NCBI RefSeq assembly: GCF_000701405.1
Contig: NZ_JNIV01000043.1
Span: 1 to 38,264 of the forward strand
DNA: 38,264 nt
Direction of reading: 5' to 3'
From: Deinococcus marmoris DSM 12784
Lineage (GTDB): Bacteria; Deinococcota; Deinococci; Deinococcales; Deinococcaceae
In this document: one piece after another, positions 18,995 through 27,882 of the stretch
How positions within the stretch are numbered: position 1 is the first letter of the stretch
Layout: each line of letters begins with the position of its first letter
Made by a program: the position numbers and the translations under genes
The notes under the pieces: generated by a model
Told to the model about the DNA's origin: nothing
The model's input: the letters and a program-made list of their open reading frames with translations, nothing else
Databases searched by the model: none

Positions 18995-21691
18995 TCAGAC
19001 ACGTTGAGGCAAGCCATTGAGCAGGGTGCGGGCATCGGACTCCTGCGCTGTTGCGCCCAGTTCGCGGAAATGTTGAATGGCTTCCTGCAACGCGGCGCGA
19101 GATTCTTCAAAGCGATTCATCACCCCCAGGACTTCCCCAATGTCTGCAAGCTCTCTGGCGGCTGTGAATTGTTCGTCACTCTGGCGAGCTAGATCCAGCG
19201 CCTCCCGTTTCAAAGCAAGGGCGGTATCTAGCTCATGCAACCGCTGATGCGCCTGCCCCAGATTGCTGGTGACGTTAATCAGGGTGGTCCGCGCGTCCTG
19301 AAACTGCGGATGCTGTGGCGTCAGGAGCGGGCGCAGGGTTTCGCGGGCGGCTTGAAGCGAGTCACGGGCAGCCGCGAAATCCTTCTGCATGGCGTGGGCC
19401 ACTCCCTGTTTCTCCAACACCCGCCCCTGAATCAGTGCGTCGCCGCTCTGGTGGGCGATTCGTGCAGCAGTGTCAAGTGTGGCCCCGGATTCAGGCAGAT
19501 GGTTCAGCGCCTGCAACACCCCCGCGATTGCTAGCGCCGTTGCCTGTCGCCCCAGTAGCCCCACCCGCCCCGCATACGTCGCCGCCTTCAAGTACTGGGC
19601 AATCGCCGCGATTTGATCGCCCAGCAGCGCCTGCTGCACATCTCCCAGCTTCCCACTCAGCACCCCCGCCTCTTCCCAGTCCTGCGCCTCCTCTGCCCGC
19701 TGCACTGCCTCGGCCAGCAGGGGCAGATGCGCGGTGGGAAAGCCGCGTGCGCCGATGTACGGCCCGCCCAGCCAGCCGCAGAACAGGGCAGGCAACTCCG
19801 CCGGGTGCTGGAGGTGGGCCAGCCCAGCCGCACCCAGCAGGTTCGGCACTTCATGGTTCAGCAGGTCCGGGGTCTGGGTGTAGAGGGCGGCAAAGTCGCG
19901 GGTGGCCCGCAGAACCGTGTGCGGGTGCAGGGCGCGGTGGGCGCGGGCCTCGTGCCACGTCAGTTCGTGCATCCGGTACACCACGGTCTCGGAGCCGGGG
20001 CGGGTGTCGCGGGTGGTCAGGCCGTGATCGGTCAGGGCGTACAGGGCGCTCTCAGTGTCGGCGGTGCCCCGGCGCAGCGCCAGCGCCAGCAGCTCCGGCG
20101 TGGTCTGCGGCGCAAACAGGCTGCCCAGGCCCAGATACGCCTCATACGCCGGGGCGTCCAGCAGGGCCAGACTCTGTTCAATCAGCGCGGTCACACTCCG
20201 GCCCTCACCGTGGGCGGGCGGAGCCAGACCCAGAGGCGACAGGCTCAGCGCAGCCAGCAGTTCGCGTGTGCCGGGAGCATCCGGTTGCCCCAGCGTCAGC
20301 GCGGCCAGCCGCAGCGCATACGGGTGATCGCCCAGCACGGCACATAGGGCGTCTAGCGTGTAGGAATCGGGGGGTAAGGGGCTGAGTTCATTCCTATTTT
20401 CCCGCCCATCTTCCAGATACGCCCGCACCAGGGCCACCGAATCGGGCCGCGTCAGGCTTTCCAGCGACACACGGGGGAGCCGGGGCAGGCGCTGGCGCGA
20501 CGTGACCAGCACCGGCACTTCGGGCGGCAGATGCGCCAACAGCGTGTGCAGGGCGTAACTGCTGGCCGCGTTGTCCAGCACGATCAGGCGGATGTGTTGC
20601 TCGGTCAGGGCGGCGGCAATGGCGTCGGCGTCGGGCGTTGGGGCGTGCAAGCCCAGACCGTCTAGCAGCGCGGGCAACAGGATTTCGGGCGTGTCGGCGT
20701 TCAGCTCCAGCCACACGGCGCGGGCCATCTCATCTTCCTCAAGGGTCCGGGCTACCACGGCCCAGGCCAGCCGGGATTTGCCCATGCCCGCCAGTCCCTG
20801 AATCAGTGCGCGGTTGTGGGCCAGCAGGTGCGCGGTGACGGCCTGCAAATTCTCCTGGCGTCCACACAGTGGCCCGGTTGCCACAAAGGGCAGATCGGCA
20901 ACTCCCAGCACGCGGGTGCGGCTGCCTCCGCCGCTGGTGCCGCCGCTCTCGGCTTCCAGCTCGCGCAGGAGGGCCAACGTGGCAGGCTGGGGTTCGGCGT
21001 TCAGTTCGCGGCGCAGGGTCAGGCGGCAATTCTCAAAGGCTTCCAGCGCTTCATGCACACGCCCCGCCGAATGCTCCAGCGTCATCAGGGCGCGGGCGGC
21101 GCGTTCGTCCAGCGGGTCCAGGTCCAGCGCCCGCCGCAGGCATTCGCGGGCTGGATCATATTGCTCCTGCTGTCTCAGCTTCCCAGCGTGGGCCAGCAGG
21201 GCGTGGGAGTGGGCGGTGTCCAGCGCCGATTGCTGGCTCTGGAGCCATTCCTCAAACTCCGTTCCCGCCCCATGAAACACGCCGCCCAGCAGCGGGGTAC
21301 AGGGGTGCAAAAGGTCTAGTGCTGGAGCGTACTCCTGCCGTCCCAGATGATGCCAGACCTCATTCAGATCGCTGTGGGCATGAACCGTCACGGTAGGGCC
21401 GTCCACCAGCCATTCGTCTGCTCCTGGTAGCGCCCGCAGGGTGTACAGCGCTTGGCGCACATTCGTCGCCTTGCCCCCCGGCCAGAAGGTGCAGGCCAGT
21501 TCCTCGCGGGTGGTGGGGCCGTGCAGATGCAGGTAGGCCAGCAGCCCCAGCAGCCGGGGTGCGGTCAGGCTCAGCGGGCGGCCCTGCCAGGCGGGTTTCA
21601 CGTCACCCAGCAGCTGAAGCGTCAAGCCGGGGGCGGCGGCCTGAAAGGAAGAGAGAGATGACTCGGAAGCGGAGCGACTGGTCAGGGACAT
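18995..21691 (-). CDS. SARP/AfsR-like regulator: wHTH-BTAD-NTPase-TPR
   Basis: The 898-residue protein has an OmpR-like winged-helix region (about 23-105, LTLQLLGDVKPAWQGRPLSL...), a bacterial transcriptional activator (BTAD) helical domain (about 110-248), and a signalling NTPase. The NTPase Walker A is GLAGMGKSR (299-307) and Walker B LIVLDN (D373). TPR repeats run from about 680 to the end. Such proteins sense a signal through the ATPase/TPR part and activate nearby promoters. It is divergent from two small exported-protein genes and directly upstream of the low-GC protease, so these are the likely targets. The effector is unknown. Confidence 0.85.
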   Translation of the reverse strand: MSLTSRSASESSLSSFQAAAPGLTLQLLGDVKPAWQGRPLSLTAPRLLGLLAYLHLHGPTTREELACTFWPGGKATNVRQALYTLRALPGADEWLVDGPTVTVHAHSDLNEVWHHLGRQEYAPALDLLHPCTPLLGGVFHGAGTEFEEWLQSQQSALDTAHSHALLAHAGKLRQQEQYDPARECLRRALDLDPLDERAARALMTLEHSAGRVHEALEAFENCRLTLRRELNAEPQPATLALLRELEAESGGTSGGGSRTRVLGVADLPFVATGPLCGRQENLQAVTAHLLAHNRALIQGLAGMGKSRLAWAVVARTLEEDEMARAVWLELNADTPEILLPALLDGLGLHAPTPDADAIAAALTEQHIRLIVLDNAASSYALHTLLAHLPPEVPVLVTSRQRLPRLPRVSLESLTRPDSVALVRAYLEDGRENRNELSPLPPDSYTLDALCAVLGDHPYALRLAALTLGQPDAPGTRELLAALSLSPLGLAPPAHGEGRSVTALIEQSLALLDAPAYEAYLGLGSLFAPQTTPELLALALRRGTADTESALYALTDHGLTTRDTRPGSETVVYRMHELTWHEARAHRALHPHTVLRATRDFAALYTQTPDLLNHEVPNLLGAAGLAHLQHPAELPALFCGWLGGPYIGARGFPTAHLPLLAEAVQRAEEAQDWEEAGVLSGKLGDVQQALLGDQIAAIAQYLKAATYAGRVGLLGRQATALAIAGVLQALNHLPESGATLDTAARIAHQSGDALIQGRVLEKQGVAHAMQKDFAAARDSLQAARETLRPLLTPQHPQFQDARTTLINVTSNLGQAHQRLHELDTALALKREALDLARQSDEQFTAARELADIGEVLGVMNRFEESRAALQEAIQHFRELGATAQESDARTLLNGLPQRV

Positions 21692-21765
21692 GCGCTGGGA
21701 CCGCCTTTTGGTTGCTTCTCGCAGAGGTCTGGTGACGGACCGACGGTGACTGAACTAACCTGGAC

Positions 21766-21785
21766 CGGTAGTGGAGTGACTACCG
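21766..21785. promoter_or_regulatory. Inverted repeat in SARP / exported-protein divergent region
   Basis: CGGTAGT (21766-21772) and ACTACCG (21779-21785) form a perfect 7-bp inverted repeat with a 6-nt spacer, 75 bp upstream of the regulator ATG. The 347-bp interval 21692-22038 holds no convincing gene and must contain divergent promoters. The repeat is a candidate operator, not proven. Confidence 0.3.
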
Positions 21786-22038
21786 CGTCAATTGATGATC
21801 CTCATTTTAACCACATTGCTCTCAATGGTGGACGATCTCACAACGTCCACTTGACGGGCCAGCTCTTAAGGTCAATCCAGAACAGCGAGAGACAGCGCTG
21901 GGACGCCGCAGCAGCCACCCTGCCACCCTTGCCGTTCTGCCCGCCAGCAACCCGTTCACCTTAGCCGCACCCCACACCCGCCGTCAGTGGCGGGGCGTGA
22001 CCCCAGGCCCTGGCCTGAACCCTAGGAGGAAAGAGAAG

Positions 22039-22482
22039 ATGAAAACCTTTTACATCGCCCGCACCGTCCTGCTGTCTGCATCTGTGTGTGCCGCTCTGGC
22101 TGGGGCTGGCAGTGGTGGGGCCAGCATCCTGCTTCCTGACCTGGCCGATGTCATCAGGCAAAACGATGCGCGGCATCTTGCCCGTCAGGACGCGAATATG
22201 GAACCCACATTGGAGCAGATGCTGGAGCCGTTCAACTTCACGGGTGCGGAGACTGTGCCGTATTTCGTCAGCCAGAACGCCATGAGCGAGCAGTTGGAGG
22301 GGCGCGGACTGGTCAAGACCGGACGCTACTTCGCCGGGAACCAGCAGATCGACATCTGGTACTCAGCAGCCGAGGACCGCAGCGTGGTCTGTGTGGTTGA
22401 GGCGGATGGGGGCCAGTACACCCAGGCCATGTATGTCATGCCCAGCAGGATCAAGCGTGCCGATCTCATTCCACTGCCCTAG
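22039..22482 (+). CDS. Small exported protein of unknown function
   Basis: The 147-residue product starts at an ATG preceded by AGGAGG. Its N-terminus (MKTFYIARTVLLSASVCAAL) is a likely signal peptide, cleaved near GSGGAS. The mature part is about 120 residues, acidic, with a central ETVPYFVSQNAMSEQLEGRG and a strand-rich tail (IDIWYSAAEDRSVVCVVEAD). I do not recognise a family. A second small exported-protein gene follows 64 nt downstream, and both face away from the SARP regulator. Confidence 0.7.
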   Translation: MKTFYIARTVLLSASVCAALAGAGSGGASILLPDLADVIRQNDARHLARQDANMEPTLEQMLEPFNFTGAETVPYFVSQNAMSEQLEGRGLVKTGRYFAGNQQIDIWYSAAEDRSVVCVVEADGGQYTQAMYVMPSRIKRADLIPLP

Positions 22483-22546
22483 CCCCTGTTGGCCAAGTCT
22501 TTTAAACGCCTGCCGATCCCCTACAGACCCCGCAAGGAGAACTGCC

Positions 22547-22963
22547 ATGAAAAAAATGCTGACCCTCTTGTTGGCCCTCACCTCCCTGAACACCGTGAAC
22601 GGAAGTCTCGCCGCCCCGATGCCGCAGGCCGTGGTGGTGGCCGATTCCAGTACGGGCAGTCCCATGGGATACGGGCACCTGCTGACCGAGAGCGCATGGC
22701 AGGGGCTGGCGCTGCCCGCCGAGGTGATGGCCGCGCTGGGCGATTTCCGCCAGATGACCCTGACGGTACAGGACCTGCCCGACAATGTGCATGTAAGCTT
22801 GCGTCCCGCGCGGAATGCGGGTCTGGTGGGCCTGAGCGTCTCACGGACTGATCGCAGGCTGGCGGTTCATCAGCTGGCCAAGCTCACGTTGACCAATTCA
22901 CTGTCGGGCTACAGCTATACCGTGCAGACGCTGGTTGCCGGAGATGAGCGGCCCGAGAAATAG
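22547..22963 (+). CDS. Small exported protein of unknown function
   Basis: The 138-residue product starts at an ATG with AAGGAGA upstream. It begins with a clear signal peptide (MKKMLTLLLALTSLNTVNGS, cut near SLAA-P). The rest is mixed hydrophobic and strand-forming sequence (MTLTVQDLPDNVHVSLRP) with no recognised motif and no cysteines. Likely co-transcribed with the preceding gene and ended by the strong terminator at 22979-23010. Confidence 0.7.
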   Translation: MKKMLTLLLALTSLNTVNGSLAAPMPQAVVVADSSTGSPMGYGHLLTESAWQGLALPAEVMAALGDFRQMTLTVQDLPDNVHVSLRPARNAGLVGLSVSRTDRRLAVHQLAKLTLTNSLSGYSYTVQTLVAGDERPEK

Positions 22964-22978
22964 GCTGGCAACACCCCG

Positions 22979-23010
22979 CCTCTCTCCCTGTATCTGGGAG
23001 AGAGGTTTTT
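22979..23010 (+). terminator. Intrinsic terminator after exported-protein genes
   Basis: A perfect 10-bp stem CCTCTCTCCC / GGGAGAGAGG with a 7-nt loop is followed by TTTTT. It ends the plus-strand unit and abuts the stop codon of the convergent nagA gene. The minus side lacks an equally good T-run. Confidence 0.92.
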
Positions 23011-24155
23011 CAGTCGCTCTGCATGTCCGTAATTCTGCTGCCCCCCACATAAACCTCTAGAACATTCAAGTCGGCGTCCAGCACCACCAGATCGGCGCGC
23101 AAGCCCGGCTCCAGCATTCCCCGGTCATTCAGGCCCACTGAACGGGCGGGTCTTTCGCTCAGCATCCGGCTGGCTCCGTCCAGCGAGATTCCGGCTTTGA
23201 CTGCGTTTCTCAGTGCCATGTCCATTGTCAGCAGGCTTCCGGCCAGAGAGCCATTTTCCAGATGCGCCTGTCCGTCCTTGACGATCACGCGCTGGCCGCC
23301 CAGTTCGCTGATGCCGTCGCCCAGGCCAGCGGCGCGCATGGCGTCGGTGATCAGCATGACGCGTTGCGAGGCGGCGCAGGCCAGCCGGAAACTGCCAGGG
23401 TGAACGTGGATGTTGTCCAGAATGACTTCCAGATAAGCTTGTGCGTCGGCCATCAGCGCGGCGGGGGGGCCGGGGATGCGGCCTTCAATCCCTCCCATCG
23501 CGTTGAAGAGGTGGGTGGCGCAGGTGGTGGCTCCCACCGCGTGCAGGGCATCCAGGAAGGCCGTCACGGTTTCTGCATCTGCCCGCGTGTGGCCCACGCC
23601 GATTCGAACGCCTGCGCGCGCCATCTCAAACGAGGCGGTCAGCGCCCCCGGCAGTTCCGGCGCAATCGTCACGGCCCGCACCACATTCAGCGCCAGCACC
23701 TCCGCAATCCGCTCTGGCGTCGGCTCCAGCGTGTTCGGTGGCTGTGCGCCCAGCCGCCCCGGACTGATGAATGGCCCTTCCAGATGCGCGCCCACGATGT
23801 CTGCGCCGCCCGTCACACCACCGTCATCCATCACTTCCCGGATACCGCGCAGGGCGGCCAGCACCTTGTCCCACGGATTGGTGATGGTGGTGGGCAGCAG
23901 CGTGGTGGTGCCGTGCAAGGCGTGAAAGCGGGCCAGCGTCCGCACCGCCTGCGGGCCGTCCATCGCGTCCGCGCCGCCGCCGCCGTGGACATGGGTGTCG
24001 ATGAAACCCGGCAGGATCAGGCGCTGGGTGGAAGCTGCGGAATCTGGCACGATGGCGCTGATCTGGCGGCCAAATTCCAGCCGCACCGGGGTCAATTCGC
24101 CGGAGGGCAGCAAAACCTGCCCACTGAGCGTCTGTTGTTGGAGAGGAGTCGTCAT
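23010..24155 (-). CDS. nagA: N-acetylglucosamine-6-phosphate deacetylase
   Basis: The 381-residue amidohydrolase has the metal and substrate motifs of NagA: DTHVHGGGG (H55, H57), GAHLEGPF (E126), GVGHTRAD (H189), CATHLFNAM (H215) and LITDAM (catalytic D271). It converts GlcNAc-6-P to glucosamine-6-P and acetate in amino-sugar and cell-wall salvage. The ATG at 24155 has GGAG upstream; a longer reading frame to 24215 is not needed. No nagB or PTS gene adjoins. A GntR/dre-like half-palindrome lies upstream. Confidence 0.92.
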   Translation of the reverse strand: MTTPLQQQTLSGQVLLPSGELTPVRLEFGRQISAIVPDSAASTQRLILPGFIDTHVHGGGGADAMDGPQAVRTLARFHALHGTTTLLPTTITNPWDKVLAALRGIREVMDDGGVTGGADIVGAHLEGPFISPGRLGAQPPNTLEPTPERIAEVLALNVVRAVTIAPELPGALTASFEMARAGVRIGVGHTRADAETVTAFLDALHAVGATTCATHLFNAMGGIEGRIPGPPAALMADAQAYLEVILDNIHVHPGSFRLACAASQRVMLITDAMRAAGLGDGISELGGQRVIVKDGQAHLENGSLAGSLLTMDMALRNAVKAGISLDGASRMLSERPARSVGLNDRGMLEPGLRADLVVLDADLNVLEVYVGGSRITDMQSD

Positions 24156-24205
24156 GGTGTGGCTCCAGTGTCGCTCATCCTGGGGTGGAAGTGCGCCAGT
24201 GAAGG

Positions 24206-24219
24206 ACGTGTACACCAGT
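24206..24219 (-). promoter_or_regulatory. dre-like site upstream of nagA
   Basis: The minus strand reads ACTGGTGTACACGT, matching one half and the centre of the GntR/DasR-type consensus ACTGGTCTAGACCAGT (consensus from memory). It lies about 50 nt upstream of the nagA ATG, a plausible operator position. No GntR gene is in the window. The rest of 24156-24435 shows no gene. Confidence 0.35.
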
Positions 24220-24415
24220 ACGGATTCCGTCTGTTTCGCAGCAGAAATCGGGATAGTGCCGATTCCCGCACTTCACGCCCGGAACCCGTTTTAATCGGAG
24301 TTCACATAAAATTCCTGATAGATCACAGGAAAATACGTCCGGGACAGCAAGTCTGTCGTGCTTACTGGCAGCGCCTGTGCCTGTCACGGACGCACCCCCA
24401 ACCGTCGAAAACGTG

Positions 24416-24435
24416 GCCGAACCAGGGAATTCGGC
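24416..24435 (-). terminator. Possible terminator after the GGDEF gene
   Basis: GCCGAA / TTCGGC form a 6-bp stem with an 8-nt loop directly after the GGDEF stop codon. Only a short T-run (TTTT) follows several bases later on the minus strand, so it is weak. Confidence 0.35.
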
Positions 24436-26145
24436 TTATAGACAGGGCTGCATGTCACGGGCGACGCCAGCCTGTTTCGCGGCCACCCTGACCGCATTTC
24501 TGCCAGCGGCTTTTGCGGCGTACAGCGCCCGGTCGGCGTTCATCAGGACGCTGGTGATGTCCTGTTCACCGTCCAGCACGGCCACTCCGAAACTGCCTGT
24601 GGTCATCAGGCCAGGAGCCAGCGTTTCCCAGGACGCGTTTTGCAGCGAGTCGCGTAGCCGCAGGCAGACTGACTCCGCCTGCTGGGCCGTCACGTCCGGC
24701 AGGATCACGATGAACTCCTCGCCGCCCAGACGGGCCAGCAGGTCCTGTTCGCGTAATTCGGCGCCGAGCAGGCGGGTCACCCCGGTCAGCACCGCGTCCC
24801 CGACCAGATGTCCGAACGTGTCATTCACGCGCTTGAACAGGTCGAGGTCGAGCAGGGCCACCGCACTGGGGCGGTTCTGCCCGGCGCGGGTATGCAGGTC
24901 GGCCAGCACCTGCATGGCCCGCGTGCGGTTGGGTGCGCCGGTCAGCGGGTCGCGCAGCGCCGCCTCAGCCAGGGCTTCGGCGCGCACCTCCGCCTCGCGT
25001 GCTTGCTGAGCGATCTGCCGGACCAGGGCGCGCTGCTGGTGGTAATCCCGGTACAGATTCTCCACCCCGTGGGTCACCTCCTGCTGGGTCTCGTAAGCCT
25101 CGCGGTAACGCCCCGCGCGCGCGTAGATAGCCGCCAGTTGTTCCCTGGAGCGGGCCTCCCACAATTCCGAGGCGGCCTCATGGAAATAGCCGACGGCCTG
25201 CCCGGCGTCCAGAATCGCGTTTTCCAGATCCCCGATCCGGGCGGAGACGCGGCTGCGGTCCAGCAGTGCCCGGCCATATAGCAGCGGAAAGTCTGCGTTG
25301 CTCGTGAGCTGGACGTGTTCGTCGGCCAGCGTGCGGGCGACGGTCAGTTCACCAGTCCACAGCGCGTGCCGGGTCAGGGCGTCGAGCAGCGCCGCCGTGT
25401 CTAGCAGGCTCAGGGCGTGCCGATCCTCCAGTCTGACGGCCAGCAGCGCGGCAGAAACGGCCAGTTGGCGTTCGATCTCGGGCGGATGGGCTGCGGCGCT
25501 GACGCCAGCGGTGCCAGCCAGCAGGGTTTCCGAGGCGGAGACCACGAAATTGATGTGGAAGATCTCCCAGAGCTGCTGTGCGCCGGGTTCCAGCAGCGCC
25601 CCCATGGACGGGGAGTGCAGGAGTTCCAGCAGCGGCTGGGTGGCCTGGTGGTAGTTGCGCCGTTCCAGCTCGAAATGCGAGGTGTTGATCGCCACCAGCG
25701 CCACGCCACGGTCGTCGGCAATCGCCCCTGCCAGCGTGAGGGCCACCCCAAATTCACGCTGCGCGCCCGCATCGTCATAGGATTCCATCATGGCCAGCGC
25801 CAGCGTGACGTGGGCCTTGACCTGCGAGCGTCCGTCCCCGCTGGCACGTGCCCAGACCAAACAGTTCAGGGCATGTTCCATCGCTACCTTGAGGTCCCTG
25901 AGATCCAGGGCGATATACGCCGCTTCGCGGTATGCCAGGAATCTTGTGGCCGCCGTGCTGCCAGAATCGGTTGCCTGGACCTCCAAGGCGTGCAGCTCTT
26001 CCCGAAGCGCCGAGGTTCCCGCGCTGCTGTCCGCGCCGGTCTGGCCCGGTGCGCTGGAGCCTGAACTGACGGAGCCTGGGCCTATGGAATCTGGGCTGCG
26101 TGGCCGCCCCGTCAGATACTGATCTGCCGTGTCGTTATCCGTCAT
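24436..26145 (-). CDS. Diguanylate cyclase with N-terminal TPR-like domain
   Basis: The 569-residue protein has a disordered Ser/Gly-rich start (about 1-45), a helical TPR-like region (about 60-380) ending in a coiled linker (QQAREAEVRAEALAEAALRDPLTG, split by residue 398), and a GGDEF domain. The active motif is GGEEF (474-478), with the product-inhibition site RxxD (R465-D468) at standard spacing, so it should make cyclic di-GMP and be feedback-inhibited. No membrane segment is seen. The ATG at 26145 has CGGAGG upstream and overlaps the HD-GYP stop by 11 nt; the frame extends to 26166. Confidence 0.88.
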   Translation of the reverse strand: MTDNDTADQYLTGRPRSPDSIGPGSVSSGSSAPGQTGADSSAGTSALREELHALEVQATDSGSTAATRFLAYREAAYIALDLRDLKVAMEHALNCLVWARASGDGRSQVKAHVTLALAMMESYDDAGAQREFGVALTLAGAIADDRGVALVAINTSHFELERRNYHQATQPLLELLHSPSMGALLEPGAQQLWEIFHINFVVSASETLLAGTAGVSAAAHPPEIERQLAVSAALLAVRLEDRHALSLLDTAALLDALTRHALWTGELTVARTLADEHVQLTSNADFPLLYGRALLDRSRVSARIGDLENAILDAGQAVGYFHEAASELWEARSREQLAAIYARAGRYREAYETQQEVTHGVENLYRDYHQQRALVRQIAQQAREAEVRAEALAEAALRDPLTGAPNRTRAMQVLADLHTRAGQNRPSAVALLDLDLFKRVNDTFGHLVGDAVLTGVTRLLGAELREQDLLARLGGEEFIVILPDVTAQQAESVCLRLRDSLQNASWETLAPGLMTTGSFGVAVLDGEQDITSVLMNADRALYAAKAAGRNAVRVAAKQAGVARDMQPCL

Positions 26146-27742
26146 GGTCGCCTCCGTCATCATCAAACAACGTCTCGAAGCAGGCCAGTGCCTGGGGATC
26201 GAACTGACTTCCGGCCCCTCGCCGCAACTCGTCCAGGGCCTGCGCGTGGGTCCAGGCGGGCTTGTACGGACGCTTGCTGATCAGCGCGTCGTAAACGTCT
26301 ACCACACTGAAAATACGCGCCAGCAGGGGAATCGTCTCGCCGCCCAGGCCGTCCGGGTAGCCCGCGCCGTCCCAGCGTTCGTGGTGGGAGCGCACGATGG
26401 CCCTCACCTCGCGCGGCACGAAGATCTCCTCGCGCAGCATGTGGTCGCCGATGATCACATGTCTTTGCATCAGCGCACGCTCCTGCGGGGTCAGCGGCCC
26501 TGGCTTCCGTAGGATGTCGTCGCCCAGCGTCACCTTGCCGATGTCGTGCAGGTACGCGCCCCAGCGCAGGTGCTGCAATTGCGCGTCGTCCAGCCCCAGG
26601 GTCTGGCCCAGGCGCAGGGACAGGGACGTGACGCGGTCCGTGTGTCCAAAGGTTTCGCCGTCCCGGCCTTCCAGGACGCGGCCCACGGCGCGCAGGGCGG
26701 CCTCACGCATCTGGCGCATCTGCTCGAAGGTGGCGATCCGCTCCTGCGCCCGGTCCACCCGCGCCGCCACCATGTCCAGCAGCGCCGCCAGCTCCGCCGG
26801 AATTGGGTGCGGCGTGTCCAGCTTCAGGAGACCGATGATCCCCACGATGCGGGTGCTGCTTCGCAGCGGCGCGGCCAGGATGGAGCGAACACGCCTGAGT
26901 TCCGGCGGTGAGTCCGGGTGGGCGTGGTATTCCGATATCGCGGCGCTGTGGTTGCTAGCGATGATCTCGGCAATCAGGCCGCGCGGCTCGTGCACATTAC
27001 TCAGGTCTGCGGCGATGGTGTTGGCCACGGCCTCCTGGCCCTGAATCATGCTCAGATGGACCAGACCGTCTTCATCCACCGCCATCACGGCCCCGACGTC
27101 GAATTCGCTCAGGGCCAGCAGCGTTTTCAACGCCTCCCGCGCAATGTCGTCTGGCTGTGCGAGGGTTTCGAGCTGTGCCGACAGCCGAGCGAGCTGCTGA
27201 TACTGCGTGGCGCTGCGCTGCGCGTCTTCAAGCGCTTTCCAGCGGCTATAGGCCACCCCCGCCGCCTGCCCCAGCAGCAGCAACAGATGCGCGTCTGCCG
27301 TGCCCAGAACCTCGTCACTGTCGGTGGTATCAGCAGACAGCACGCCCAGCACCTGACCGTCCGGGGCCAGCAGCGGCACACCCAGGTACATGCCGGAGCG
27401 AGGCCGCCCCGCCACAAAGTGCGCGTCCGTGTGACTGAAGGCTTCCTCTACCAGATACGGGGCCGAGGTCGCCATCACATGCCAGCCCAGGCCCTGGCCT
27501 CTGGGCAGGCGGCGTCCGGTGGCGGCTGCCGCACGCTGTCCTGCGGCGGCCACCACCCTCAGCTCATCAAACTCGGCACAGTGCAGCACGAGCACCACGG
27601 TGGTTGCCCTTGTCTTTTGCAGCGCCAGGGTCACGCAGCGTTCAAAGACGTCATCTGCCGACTGGGCCAGCAGCACCACGGTCTGGAGGTCCAGTTCCGG
27701 TTTCTGGCCCAACTGAGCAGGCAGGCTGATCTCTACCGTCAT
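26135..27742 (-). CDS. GAF-GAF-HD-GYP cyclic di-GMP phosphodiesterase
   Basis: The 535-residue protein has two GAF sensor domains (about 20-165 and 190-335) and a C-terminal HD-GYP domain. The metal motif HDIGK is at 399-403, HHERWDGAGYP at 453-463 and DVYDAL at 482-487, all consistent with an active phosphodiesterase that degrades cyclic di-GMP. It is soluble, without transmembrane helices. Its 3' end overlaps the diguanylate cyclase gene, so enzymes of opposite activity are made from one transcript. The Shine-Dalgarno before the ATG at 27742 is weak (TAGAAG). Confidence 0.9.
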   Translation of the reverse strand: MTVEISLPAQLGQKPELDLQTVVLLAQSADDVFERCVTLALQKTRATTVVLVLHCAEFDELRVVAAAGQRAAAATGRRLPRGQGLGWHVMATSAPYLVEEAFSHTDAHFVAGRPRSGMYLGVPLLAPDGQVLGVLSADTTDSDEVLGTADAHLLLLLGQAAGVAYSRWKALEDAQRSATQYQQLARLSAQLETLAQPDDIAREALKTLLALSEFDVGAVMAVDEDGLVHLSMIQGQEAVANTIAADLSNVHEPRGLIAEIIASNHSAAISEYHAHPDSPPELRRVRSILAAPLRSSTRIVGIIGLLKLDTPHPIPAELAALLDMVAARVDRAQERIATFEQMRQMREAALRAVGRVLEGRDGETFGHTDRVTSLSLRLGQTLGLDDAQLQHLRWGAYLHDIGKVTLGDDILRKPGPLTPQERALMQRHVIIGDHMLREEIFVPREVRAIVRSHHERWDGAGYPDGLGGETIPLLARIFSVVDVYDALISKRPYKPAWTHAQALDELRRGAGSQFDPQALACFETLFDDDGGDHDG

Positions 27743-27802
27743 CTTCTAGGAGACCGATGACTTGAATATGGAACACGGGACAGCATGCAGCATAGATATC
27801 TG

Positions 27803-27829
27803 AGTATAAGGTCATCCGCCTGTCCGCAA
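27803..27829 (-). promoter_or_regulatory. Possible promoter of the cyclic di-GMP operon
   Basis: On the minus strand TTGCGG (27829-27824) and TATACT (27808-27803) are separated by 15 bp, shorter than ideal, about 60 nt upstream of the HD-GYP ATG. The -10 match is good, the spacing poor. Confidence 0.3.
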
Positions 27830-27882
27830 CATCACAGGATTTTGTAAAAATTTGCGGGTGGCCTGCCTTGCGCCTGATCAGC

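Noticed and set aside
21746..21964. Possible 72-residue gene in the SARP divergent region
   Set aside because: No ribosome site, composition unlike a real protein, and it occupies the interval that must hold the promoters.
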